Assembly (NCBI RefSeq): GCF_000336815.1
Contig: NZ_AOLG01000056.1
Coordinates: 43,185 to 107,184, forward strand
Length of the DNA: 64,000 nt
Direction: 5' to 3'
From: Haloferax prahovense DSM 18310
GTDB lineage: Archaea; Halobacteriota; Halobacteria; Halobacteriales; Haloferacaceae
In this document: positions 17,601-25,455 of the stretch, piece by piece
Layout of the letters: every line of letters begins with the position of its first letter
Numbering within the stretch: position 1 is the first letter of the stretch
Notes under the pieces: model-generated
What the model was told of the DNA's origin: nothing
Seen by the model: only the letters and a program-made list of their open reading frames with translations
Databases searched by the model: none
Position numbers and translations under genes: made by a program

Positions 17601-18338
17601 ATGTCCGCAGATGGACGACAGACAGCGGTGTTCGCAGAGACATTGATAGAGGGCTGTGAGAACATCCCGGCAGAACCGGCTCCGGGCGACTACGTCGTGG
17701 TCGACGTGACCCACTTCTCGGCGACCGTGGCGGAACTGCTCGCGCTCGGTGCGGAGTACGTCCACGTGACCGACGAACGCGGCGACGAACCGGCGTATCA
17801 GGAGGACCACCCCGAGTGTCTCATCGGCGGCGGCAAGACCGACGACTACGAGCCGAACCCCGGCTACGACTTCTTCAACTCGCCGAGCTACGTCCAGCGA
17901 CTGGACCTCGACGGGCGACCGGCCGCGATGACCTCCACGAACGGCGGGCGCGCCGTCTCGACGCTCCGCGAGCGCGGAGGTCCCGATGTCGAGGTGTTCG
18001 TCGGCGGCTACACGAACGCCGCGGCGGTCGCGGACCTGCTCGAAGACCGCGGGCGGCCGGTCACCATCGTCGCTAGCGGGTCGAGCGGCCAGCCGACGTC
18101 CGACGATACCCTCGGCGCGGCGCTCATCGACGACTACCTCCACGGCGGCGACCTCACCGACCGCGACCGCGAGCGGTACGCGCGCCTCCTCGTGACGGCG
18201 AAAGGGCCGCGATACGAACAGAAACACGAGATTCGGCGGCGCGACCTCCACGAGTTCGAGACGGCCATCGACTCTCGCTCGGTCGTGCCCGTCCTCCGCG
18301 GCGACCGCCTCGTTCCCGCGAGCCAAGTCGATGTCTGA
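17601..18338 (+). CDS. 2-phosphosulfolactate phosphatase family protein (ComB-like)
   Basis: A 245-residue cytosolic enzyme of the ComB family, which removes phosphate from 2-phosphosulfolactate in coenzyme M synthesis. Family marks are VVVDVTHFSATVAELLALGA near residue 35, NSPSYVQRLDLDGRPAAMTSTNGGRAV (nucleotide-like binding loop), and GGYTNAAAVADLL. Starts at the ATG at 17601 after an AT-rich promoter. Its last 8 bp overlap the next gene. Haloarchaea are not known to use coenzyme M, so the true substrate is open: sulfolactate metabolism or another phosphate ester. Confidence 0.85.
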   Translation: MSADGRQTAVFAETLIEGCENIPAEPAPGDYVVVDVTHFSATVAELLALGAEYVHVTDERGDEPAYQEDHPECLIGGGKTDDYEPNPGYDFFNSPSYVQRLDLDGRPAAMTSTNGGRAVSTLRERGGPDVEVFVGGYTNAAAVADLLEDRGRPVTIVASGSSGQPTSDDTLGAALIDDYLHGGDLTDRDRERYARLLVTAKGPRYEQKHEIRRRDLHEFETAIDSRSVVPVLRGDRLVPASQVDV

Positions 18339-19128
18339 GGCGACGCCCGTCCAGCGACCGCGGTTCGGCGCGTCGATGGACATCCGCTATGCGGCCAACG
18401 TCGCGTCGTTCGCCGAGTTCCTCCGCAGATTCGACCTGAATCACGTCGAACTCCGTGCGGGCTATCTGGACGTTCGGGCGGACGAGCGAGACGCCGAGCG
18501 CCTGCGGGCGGTCGCCGAGGAGTTCGACGTGAGCTACACGGTCCACGGCCCGCACCTCGACGTCGCCCCCGGGAACGTCAACGAGCGCCTTCGGAAAGCC
18601 GCGGTCGCGGCGACCAAAGAGGCAATCGAGCTCGCCGCGGCAATCGACGCCGGCGGCGTCATCGTCCACGGGGGCTCGGTTCGGGCTCGGTACCCCGAAC
18701 ACGTCCGCGAGCACACCCGCGCGCAGGCGGTCCAGACGCTCCGCGAGTGCGCCGAATTCGCCGCCGAGGCGGGCGTTCCGGTCTGTCTCGAAAACCAGCG
18801 CGACAAACCGGGAACGCGTCGGCACACGGCGACTCCGGACCGACTCGCAGCGTTCCTCGACGACGTCGGCGTCGGCGGCGAGTTCCTGAAGCTGACGCTC
18901 GACGTGGGCCACGCGAAGGCGACCGGCGTCGACTACCGACGGTTCGTCGAGCGGTTCGGCGACCGAATCCAAGTCGCGCACCTCCACGACAACGACGGGA
19001 CGGAAGACGCGCACGAACCGCTTCCGTCCTTCCGGTCGGTGGCCGCGGACATCGACGCCCCGTACAACGTCTTGGAGATGAAGTCCCGCGCAGACGTCGA
19101 GCGCTGCGTGGGCGCGACCGACGCCTGA
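18331..19128 (+). CDS. Sugar phosphate isomerase/epimerase-like TIM-barrel protein
   Basis: A 265-residue protein of the AP-endonuclease-2/xylose-isomerase-like TIM-barrel superfamily. Expected metal ligands are visible: His in VIVHGGSV, Glu in VCLENQR, Asp/His in LTLDVGHAKATG, and His in QVAHLHDNDG near residue 215. The C-terminus has YNVLEMKSRADVE. It overlaps the ComB-like gene by 8 bp, so both are one transcript and may act on the same compound. The reaction (isomerase, epimerase or dehydratase) cannot be read from sequence. Confidence 0.85.
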   Translation: MSEATPVQRPRFGASMDIRYAANVASFAEFLRRFDLNHVELRAGYLDVRADERDAERLRAVAEEFDVSYTVHGPHLDVAPGNVNERLRKAAVAATKEAIELAAAIDAGGVIVHGGSVRARYPEHVREHTRAQAVQTLRECAEFAAEAGVPVCLENQRDKPGTRRHTATPDRLAAFLDDVGVGGEFLKLTLDVGHAKATGVDYRRFVERFGDRIQVAHLHDNDGTEDAHEPLPSFRSVAADIDAPYNVLEMKSRADVERCVGATDA

Positions 19129-19392
19129 CGGTCGGCGTCGGTGTTGGTGTCGGCGTCGCCACCGCTCAGTTCATTTTTCGACGCGAACAGTCACTCAGGA
19201 GCACCCGAATCGGTCCGCGAGCGCCGCAACCGCAGAGCGTCCGAAGTACGTCCAGAGGGAATCCAGAGCGCAATATATCGACGCGATTGCTATGTACTGC
19301 CACCGACCACTCCACAGAGTACAGTCCGATATACAGTCGTACGTCATACTCATACCAAGCGTTAAACAGGTTGCTTAACCACCACCACCCGG

Positions 19393-20256
19393 ATGGTGAC
19401 AACGTCCAACAACTCGAGTAGTGCGTTCAGTTTCGACCATAGGGACATGATGGCGTTCATCCTCGTCATGTCGCTACACGGTCTGCAGAGCATGATTACG
19501 GAACTTCTCCCGGAGTTCTCGATAGGCGGGTTAGGCGTCTCCATCGGACCGTTCTGGTTCGTTGCGATGTCGGTCGTCCTCCTGTTCCGCTCGTTTTGGG
19601 CCTGTCTCGCGATTCCGGTCGGCGGCATCGTCTTCGGAGAGATTCTCATCGGTGACTTCAGCGCGCTCGGAGCGGTCGAAGGGCTAATCGTCGTCACGCT
19701 GTCGTGGTTCTTCGTGATGTCGCTCATCACGGACCCGAAAGACGTCAAGCAAATCGCGGCGCTGGGCTTCCTCGCGAAGGCGATGGAAGAGACCGCGGCG
19801 TGGTTCATCGACGTCGGGAAGTTCTACATCGGCGTCGAAGAGCTCGAAGCGATTTCGTGGCTCCCCGAGACCGTGTGGGCCACCGAGGGAATCGGTGCCC
19901 TGCTTCAGATTATCATCGCCGGCGTCGTCTTCGGGGCGATTCCGACCCTGTTCCTCTACCCGCGGCTCCGCGGGAAGATCGAACCGCTACTCGGCATGAG
20001 TCCCGTCGAGGGGCGCGACGGCCCGGTGTTCACGCGCACGTCCCTGAAGCGACTCATTGCGTGGGTGGCGCTGATTCCCGTCGCGTTCGCGTTCGAGACG
20101 CTGAGCGAGACCAGCGGCGGGCTCATCACGTTCACGCCGGAGTTCGTCGAAACGTACGGCCAAGCGTTCCTGTTCGTGCCGATTGCCATCGCGGCGGTCA
20201 TCTCGTTCGGGCTCGTCGCCTACCGCCAGCGCAAGGTCGACGGCCTGCAGGACTGA
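19393..20256 (+). CDS. Probable ECF transporter S (substrate-binding) component
   Basis: A 287-residue integral membrane protein with about seven TM helices (for example FILVMSLHGLQSMITELLPE, ALGAVEGLIVVTLSWFFVMS, ALLQIIIAGVVFGAIPTLFLY). It is immediately followed by a fused ECF ATPase (19 bp) and EcfT, so it is very likely the substrate-capture subunit. It is longer than typical S components (about 180-200 residues) and does not look like BioY, ThiT, CbiM or QueT types. A charged amphipathic stretch (KRLIAWVALIP preceded by GRDGPVFTRTSLK) precedes the last two helices. The substrate is unknown. Confidence 0.7.
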   Translation: MVTTSNNSSSAFSFDHRDMMAFILVMSLHGLQSMITELLPEFSIGGLGVSIGPFWFVAMSVVLLFRSFWACLAIPVGGIVFGEILIGDFSALGAVEGLIVVTLSWFFVMSLITDPKDVKQIAALGFLAKAMEETAAWFIDVGKFYIGVEELEAISWLPETVWATEGIGALLQIIIAGVVFGAIPTLFLYPRLRGKIEPLLGMSPVEGRDGPVFTRTSLKRLIAWVALIPVAFAFETLSETSGGLITFTPEFVETYGQAFLFVPIAIAAVISFGLVAYRQRKVDGLQD

Positions 20257-20275
20257 ACCCCATCGCTTTGTTTTT

Positions 20276-22093
20276 ATGAGCAGCAACAACATCGTCGTCG
20301 AGAACCTGACGTTTCAGTATCCCGGCGGCAACGAGGCGGTACTGCGCGACGCGAGCGTGACGATTGAGCCGGGCGAGTTCACGGCCGTCGTCGGTGGCAA
20401 CGGCAGCGGAAAGACGACCCTGTGTAAGACGTTCAACGGCCTCATCCCACACTTCTTCGAGGGGACGTTCGACGGGCGGGTCACCGTCGCCGGCACCGAC
20501 ACCCGCGAGTCGGACGTCGCCGAACTCTCGAAGACGGTCGGCTACGTCTTCCAGGACTTCGAGAACCAACTCGTCCAGGAGACGGTCCGCGACGACGTGG
20601 AGTTCGCACCGCTCAACTACGGCCTCGACGACTACGCCGAACGGGCGACCCGCGCCCTCGAAACCCTCGGTCTCGACCACCTCGAAGACCGGTTCATCTG
20701 GGAGTTGAGCGGCGGCCAACAACACCTCGTCGCGCTCGCGGGGGTGCTCGCGATGGATCCCGAGTTCATCTTCGTCGACGAGCCCGCCGCACAGCTCGAC
20801 CCCCGAAACGCCCGCGAAACGTACGAACAGCTCCGACGACTCAACGAGAAGCAGGACAAGACGGTGATCGTCATCGAACACCACTCCGAGTTCATCGCCG
20901 ACTACTGCGACGAGATGGTGCTCGTCTCCGACGGCGGGGTCGCCTGGAAAGAGCCGGTCGAGGTCGGGCTCAACAGGCTCGACGACCTGCTCGCCCACGA
21001 TATCCACCCGCCGCAGGTCACACAAATCGCCGACGGCCTGCCGACCGAAGTGGGAACCCTGCCCAGCGGTCGGTATCCCGTGACCGTCGACGAGGCGGCA
21101 ACGGCGTTTCAACCCGCGGCGACGCGCGGCTCTCGGGCCGCCGTCGACGGCGGCGCGGTGGCAACAGGTACAGACGCCGCCGAGCTGACCGAGCGCGAGC
21201 GGGACGGGGACGCGGTAGTGACGATGCGGGACGTCGGTCACGGCTACCCGACGCTTCGCGAGGGGTACAATCGCGTGCTCGACGGGCTGGACCTCGAACT
21301 GTACGAGGGCGACCGGGTCGCATTGGTCGGTGCCAACGGGTCCGGGAAGTCGACGCTGTTGCGGTTGATTACGGGGTTAGCGTCCCCGGACCGAGGGACG
21401 GTGACGGTCCTCGGGCGCGACACGAGCGAGACGCTCCCCGAGCAACTGGCCGACGACACCGTCTACATCCACCAGAACCCCGAGGAGATGTTCGTCGAGG
21501 ACACCGTCCGCAAGGACGTCGCCTACTACCTCGAGAACCGCGACGCCCCGAACGTGGACGAACGCGTCGACGAGATTCTCGCGTATCTGGACCTCGAACA
21601 CCTCGCGGACCGCGACGGCCGCCTGATGAGCCTCGGCCAACAGCGCCGCGCGTCGCTGGGAATCGGGCTTGCGACCGACCCGACGGTCGTCCTCTTGGAC
21701 GAGCCCACGGGCAGTCTCGACCTCCAGAGCCGCCGCGAGGTGACCGGAATGCTCCGGAAGGCCGAGAGCCGCGTCGAAACTGTCGTCGTCGCCTCCCACG
21801 ACCTGCAACTGGTCGCGGCGTGGGCCAATCGCGTCCTCGTCATGGGCGAGGGCGAAGTGCTCGCGGACGCACCGCCGGAGGCTGTGTTCTCCGACCCGAA
21901 CCTCCTCGCAGCGACCGATTTGCGACAGCCGCAGGTGGTCGAACTGAGCCGGCGACTCGGGCTGAAATCCCCCGCGCTTAGCACCGAATCGATGTGTGAG
22001 ACGCTAGCCCGGTCGTTCGAGGACGACGCACTCGCCGACGGCGGTGTCGCCGATGTCAGCCCCGGAGGCGAGTCGAGCGGAGGGACGCGATGA
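20276..22093 (+). CDS. ECF transporter fused double ATPase (EcfA-EcfA')
   Basis: A 605-residue protein containing two ABC ATPase domains in one chain. Domain 1 has GGNGSGKTTL (about residue 40), ELSGGQQ and FIFVDEPAAQLD. Domain 2 starts at about residue 310 (VVTMRDVGHGYPTL) with [11 protein letters not shown], a variant signature MSLGQQRRASLG, and VVLLDEPTGSLD. The FQDFENQLVQETV and HQNPEEMFVEDTV Q-loops match CbiO/EcfA. It replaces the usual heterodimer of EcfA1 and EcfA2. The ATG at 20276 is right after a T-run; the upstream extension of the frame lies inside the previous gene. It overlaps EcfT (ATGA). Confidence 0.95.
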   Translation: MSSNNIVVENLTFQYPGGNEAVLRDASVTIEPGEFTAVVGGNGSGKTTLCKTFNGLIPHFFEGTFDGRVTVAGTDTRESDVAELSKTVGYVFQDFENQLVQETVRDDVEFAPLNYGLDDYAERATRALETLGLDHLEDRFIWELSGGQQHLVALAGVLAMDPEFIFVDEPAAQLDPRNARETYEQLRRLNEKQDKTVIVIEHHSEFIADYCDEMVLVSDGGVAWKEPVEVGLNRLDDLLAHDIHPPQVTQIADGLPTEVGTLPSGRYPVTVDEAATAFQPAATRGSRAAVDGGAVATGTDAAELTERERDGDAVVTMRDVGHGYPTLREGYNRVLDGLDLELYEGDRVALVGANGSGKSTLLRLITGLASPDRGTVTVLGRDTSETLPEQLADDTVYIHQNPEEMFVEDTVRKDVAYYLENRDAPNVDERVDEILAYLDLEHLADRDGRLMSLGQQRRASLGIGLATDPTVVLLDEPTGSLDLQSRREVTGMLRKAESRVETVVVASHDLQLVAAWANRVLVMGEGEVLADAPPEAVFSDPNLLAATDLRQPQVVELSRRLGLKSPALSTESMCETLARSFEDDALADGGVADVSPGGESSGGTR

Positions 22094-23049
22094 AGTACGT
22101 CGACGCGCTCACCGACATCTCGGTCGCCGACATCAAGGTCGACTTGATGCGGACCGCCTACGACAACGAGGACGCGCTGTTGAACAGCTTCGACCCGCGA
22201 GTCGTCCTGCTGTGGACCGTACTGTTCATGATTATCCCGTGGCTGTTCTACGACACGCTTCCGCTGGCCATCCTGCTCGCGGCGGCCTTCGTGCTCGCCG
22301 CGCTCTCGCAGGTCAGCAAGTACCTGCTCGCGTTGCTCCTGTTCGGCCAAGTCACCAACGTCGGCTTTTTCGTGGTGTTGGTCCCGCTCATCGGCGGGAC
22401 GATTCGGGCGGTCGGTCACTTGGGTGAGAACGCCGGTCGGGTCGTCGCGGGCGTCATGGCGGGCGACGCGAGCGTGTTCGCCGAGACCGGGACCATCGTC
22501 GCGGCCGCGGTCGGCCGGGGTATCCATACCGCCACGACCAGCCAGGAGGTCGGCATCGACGCCGTCGGGGCGCTCGTCCCGTTCTTCCTCAAGCTCACGA
22601 TTATCTCGGTCATCAGCCTCGCCGTCTTTTCGGCGATGAGCCCGCAGAAACTCAGCAAGGGGATGTTGCGCTTGGGCGTCCCCCGACAGCTCACGTTCGC
22701 AATCGCGTACGGCTACCGGATGATGCCGCTTCTCGTCGAGGAGTACCACGCGCTCATCAACTCCTTCCGCCTTCGAAGTAAGGTACCCGAAAAGCAGGGG
22801 CTGTTCAGGTGGCGCTACTTCTACTACCTGCTGACGCTCTCCGTCAAGGCGTTCTACCCGCTGATTTTCAACGTGGCGAAGCGCGCGCGGGTCACCGTGG
22901 AGGCGATGGAGACGAAGGGGTTCTCGCGCTCGCTGGGCGACGAACAGAGTCAGACCCTCCGGACCGAGGGCATGATGGTTCGGACGCGAGACGTCACCTT
23001 CGTCTTCGGGTCGCTGCTGTTCGTCGCCGCAGTCTGGGTGTTTACCTGA
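22090..23049 (+). CDS. ECF transporter transmembrane protein EcfT
   Basis: A 319-residue membrane protein that couples the ATPase to the S component. It has five or more TM helices, the cytosolic coupling helices with the Ala-Arg signature (VAKRARVTVEAMETKGFSR, about residue 260), and YGYRMMPLLVEEYHALINSFRLR before it, all typical of the CbiQ/EcfT family. The N-terminal 40 residues are cytosolic. It overlaps the ATPase by four bases and ends the transport operon. Confidence 0.92.
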   Translation: MKYVDALTDISVADIKVDLMRTAYDNEDALLNSFDPRVVLLWTVLFMIIPWLFYDTLPLAILLAAAFVLAALSQVSKYLLALLLFGQVTNVGFFVVLVPLIGGTIRAVGHLGENAGRVVAGVMAGDASVFAETGTIVAAAVGRGIHTATTSQEVGIDAVGALVPFFLKLTIISVISLAVFSAMSPQKLSKGMLRLGVPRQLTFAIAYGYRMMPLLVEEYHALINSFRLRSKVPEKQGLFRWRYFYYLLTLSVKAFYPLIFNVAKRARVTVEAMETKGFSRSLGDEQSQTLRTEGMMVRTRDVTFVFGSLLFVAAVWVFT

Positions 23050-23253
23050 CCGACGCTCGGCGACCCCGGACTATTTTCGACTCTGTACGGCTCCGTACGA
23101 CTACCGGACACAGGGTGCAGCTACCGAACGGAAAGTGAGGCAGACAATCCACATAGCAACCACTTCGTCGGTCATCGCCGTCGACGAGAGTATGCGAACG
23201 AGACAGAAGCCGGCGGTCGTCCGCGGGAGACGCTCGGGGCGAGGTGTCCCGAG

Positions 23254-24507
23254 ATGAACCCCGAAGCTCGGGCGGAGAGCGTACCCGGCGACGAACCGGA
23301 ATCGACGGGCGAGAAACCCATCGGAGCAGCACAGCGATTCCTCCCGTGGGTAGTCGCCGTCGGGTCGGTTATCCCGGTCGGCGCGCAGGTCGTGGTGCTC
23401 CCGCCGGACCCGACGACGACAGCGCTCGACCTCGTCGGCGAGGGCGTCGTCGTCGCCGTCCTCTTCGCGTGCCTATTCGTGGTCCGACGAGTACACGCAC
23501 CGTCTGTCTTCTACCCGCTGGCGGGCGGCGTCGCGGCCTCGTACCTGTTCGCGCTGACCGACTTCCTCGACGAGTTCGTCGAACAGCCCGTCTGGTTCAG
23601 CTATCTGTTCGAAGACGGTGCACAGGCGGTCGGTGCGGCGCTCCTCGTGTTCGGCATCTACCGGTGGACCGTCGCGCGTCAGCGACGGGAGACCGAACTC
23701 CGCCAACAGCGCGAACAGCTCGCCGTCCTCAACCGTGTCCTCCACCACGACATCCGAAACGACGCGCTGGTCATCCGCGGGTGGGCGTCGGTCGTTCGGA
23801 AGGAGGCGGGGTCGGCGGCCGACGAGCGGCTGGAGAACATCGTCGCCGCGAGCAACGGCATCATCGACCTCACCGAGAGTACGGCGCAGTTCACCGACGT
23901 GCTCACCTCGGAGCGGACCGCCGACCTCGAACCGAAGCCGCTGGCCGAGACCATCGAGACGGAGCTTCGGAAGGCTCGCGCCGCGCACGACGCCGACGTG
24001 GTCGTCTCCGGAGACCTCCCCGACGTGGACGTCCTCGCCCACAGCATGCTCTCCGCGGTCTTCCGAAACCTCCTCGTCACGGCCGTTGAGCGGGCGGACG
24101 CCGAGCGTCCGCGAATTCGCCTGCGCGCCGAGCGCGGCGCGGAGACCGTGACTGTTCGCATCTCCGACGATGGCCCGCCGTTCCCGGAAGACGCCTTCCC
24201 GGACGCGGGCGAGACCGTCGCGGGCTCTCCCGAGTCTCGGTCCGGTCTCTCGCTCGTCGCCGCACTCGTCGAGCAGTTCGACGGAACCGTCGCCGTCAGG
24301 CTCAAACTCGCCGAACACGCCGCGACCTCCCCCGCCGACCGAGTCACTGAGGGGGTCAGTGACACCGAATCCTCGTCCTCGACGTCGCGCCCGGTGACGG
24401 ACGTCGAGGCGGACGACCGAGAGGACTTCGCCGCCGTGCACTCGGACCGCGAATCGCCGGCCGGTCGGGGGGCGTCGACCGGCCGCGGCGACGCCGCTAA
24501 CTACTGA
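23254..24507 (+). CDS. Membrane histidine-kinase-like protein with degenerate ATPase domain
   Basis: A 417-residue protein with three or four TM helices at residues 30-135 (FLPWVVAVGSVIPVGAQVVVL, VVVAVLFACLFVVRRV, SVFYPLAGGVAASYLFALTDF, AQAVGAALLVFGIYRW). A dimerisation/H-box follows with His at about 165 (LHHDIRNDAL), then an HATPase-like domain. That domain looks weak: the N-box is FRNLLVTAVERA, the D-box is SDDGPPFP without the usual DNGPGI, and G2 is reduced to RSGLSLV. The last 75 residues are a Ser/Asp-rich disordered tail. It lies directly upstream of rdfA and the SMC-like gene. From memory, the Haloferax cell-shape locus includes a disk-determining factor next to rdfA; this gene could be it, but I cannot confirm that. 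Confidence 0.8.
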   Translation: MNPEARAESVPGDEPESTGEKPIGAAQRFLPWVVAVGSVIPVGAQVVVLPPDPTTTALDLVGEGVVVAVLFACLFVVRRVHAPSVFYPLAGGVAASYLFALTDFLDEFVEQPVWFSYLFEDGAQAVGAALLVFGIYRWTVARQRRETELRQQREQLAVLNRVLHHDIRNDALVIRGWASVVRKEAGSAADERLENIVAASNGIIDLTESTAQFTDVLTSERTADLEPKPLAETIETELRKARAAHDADVVVSGDLPDVDVLAHSMLSAVFRNLLVTAVERADAERPRIRLRAERGAETVTVRISDDGPPFPEDAFPDAGETVAGSPESRSGLSLVAALVEQFDGTVAVRLKLAEHAATSPADRVTEGVSDTESSSSTSRPVTDVEADDREDFAAVHSDRESPAGRGASTGRGDAANY

Positions 24508-24609
24508 CCACCCATCTCAACTCGCCGTTGTACCCTCTTTAGGCCCTCATCCGGTACCCCGTCTCACCGCGCGTCAAGCATATGTGTACTCCCCGAATAG
24601 CAGTCGGCA

Positions 24610-25251
24610 GTGAGCGACTCACACGACTCCCCGGGTGGAAAGCGCGGCCCCGAGAGCAAGGTCAGCCGACTGCTCCGCGAGCGCGACCTCGACGGGTTCG
24701 GCGCGGAGCTCGAACGGCGGTGGACCGCCGAGGCGGACGCGCGGTCGAGCCTCCGTGACCTCGCCGACGCGTTCAACCGACGGCTCCTCCGCGCGGCGCT
24801 CGACGAGCGGAACGAGCGCGTCATCGACGGCGAGGTCGAGAATCTGTACCGCGTGCTCACCGACGACGGCGTTTCGAGCGGGGCGCGAACGGAGGCGGTC
24901 CGCCGACTCGAACGCGCCGGCGTCGACGTAGAGCGACTCGAGACCGATTTCGTCTCGCACCGGGCGATGCGGACGTATCTCACCTCGTACCGCGGCGTGA
25001 CGCCGCCGTCGGAGACCGACCGCGACAACGGAGACCTCAGCGAGCGCCGGTCCCAAACCATTCGACGCCTGCTGGGTCGCGTCGAGCGCGTCACCGACAG
25101 GTCGCTGTCCGACCTCGCGGCCGCCGGCGAACTCGACGTCGACCCCGAGACCGCCGAGGTGTACGTCGACGTTCGCGTCCATTGCCCGGGCTGTAACTCC
25201 CAGTACACGGTCGACGACCTCATCGACCGGGGCGGTTGCGACTGCGAGTAG
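24610..25251 (+). CDS. rdfA: Rod-determining factor RdfA
   Basis: A 213-residue cytosolic protein needed for rod-shaped cells in Haloferax volcanii (published knowledge of the family). It starts at a GTG (24610). Visible family marks are the opening GKRGPESKVSRLLRERDLDG, the central RSSLRDLADAFNRRLLRAAL, VENLYRVLTDDGVSSGARTE, and a C-terminal Cys cluster HCPGCNSQYTVDDLIDRGGC ending CDCE, likely a zinc site. The downstream SMC-like gene is 204 bp away with its own palindromic control region; the upstream gene is the kinase-like membrane protein. The molecular action of RdfA is unknown; the helical N-terminal part could bind DNA or protein. Confidence 0.85.
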   Translation: MSDSHDSPGGKRGPESKVSRLLRERDLDGFGAELERRWTAEADARSSLRDLADAFNRRLLRAALDERNERVIDGEVENLYRVLTDDGVSSGARTEAVRRLERAGVDVERLETDFVSHRAMRTYLTSYRGVTPPSETDRDNGDLSERRSQTIRRLLGRVERVTDRSLSDLAAAGELDVDPETAEVYVDVRVHCPGCNSQYTVDDLIDRGGCDCE

Positions 25252-25328
25252 TCCGTTTCGCGCTTTCCGAACCGCGGTATGGAGCGACCAGTGACGACCG
25301 AACTCTCGCGAGCTCTCGGGTCGAAAAG

Positions 25329-25408
25329 CGTTCCATCGATAGCTTTGGAACGTGTTTGTGGCACCCGGGACAAGAGACACGTTCCAATGATAGCGTTGGA
25401 ACGAGTTT
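25329..25408. promoter_or_regulatory. Twin palindromic operator upstream of the SMC-like gene
   Basis: Two 29-bp copies (25329-25357 and 25380-25408) differ at only 4 positions. Each is a perfect dyad CGTTCCA-N10-TGGAACG with a shared core GATAGC, followed by the half-conserved tail GTGTTT or GAGTTT. The copies start 51 bp apart, about five helical turns, so both face the same side of the DNA. They lie between rdfA and the ATG at 25456. They are most simply a pair of dimer-binding operators. Confidence 0.75.
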
Positions 25409-25455
25409 TGGAAGCGTCACCAACTGTTTTCACGGACCCCCGTGTCGAACATCGT

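Noticed and set aside
25279-25455. N-terminal extension of the SMC-like protein
   Set aside because: It would translate the two palindromic operator copies; the conserved protein starts at MATTNG (25456).
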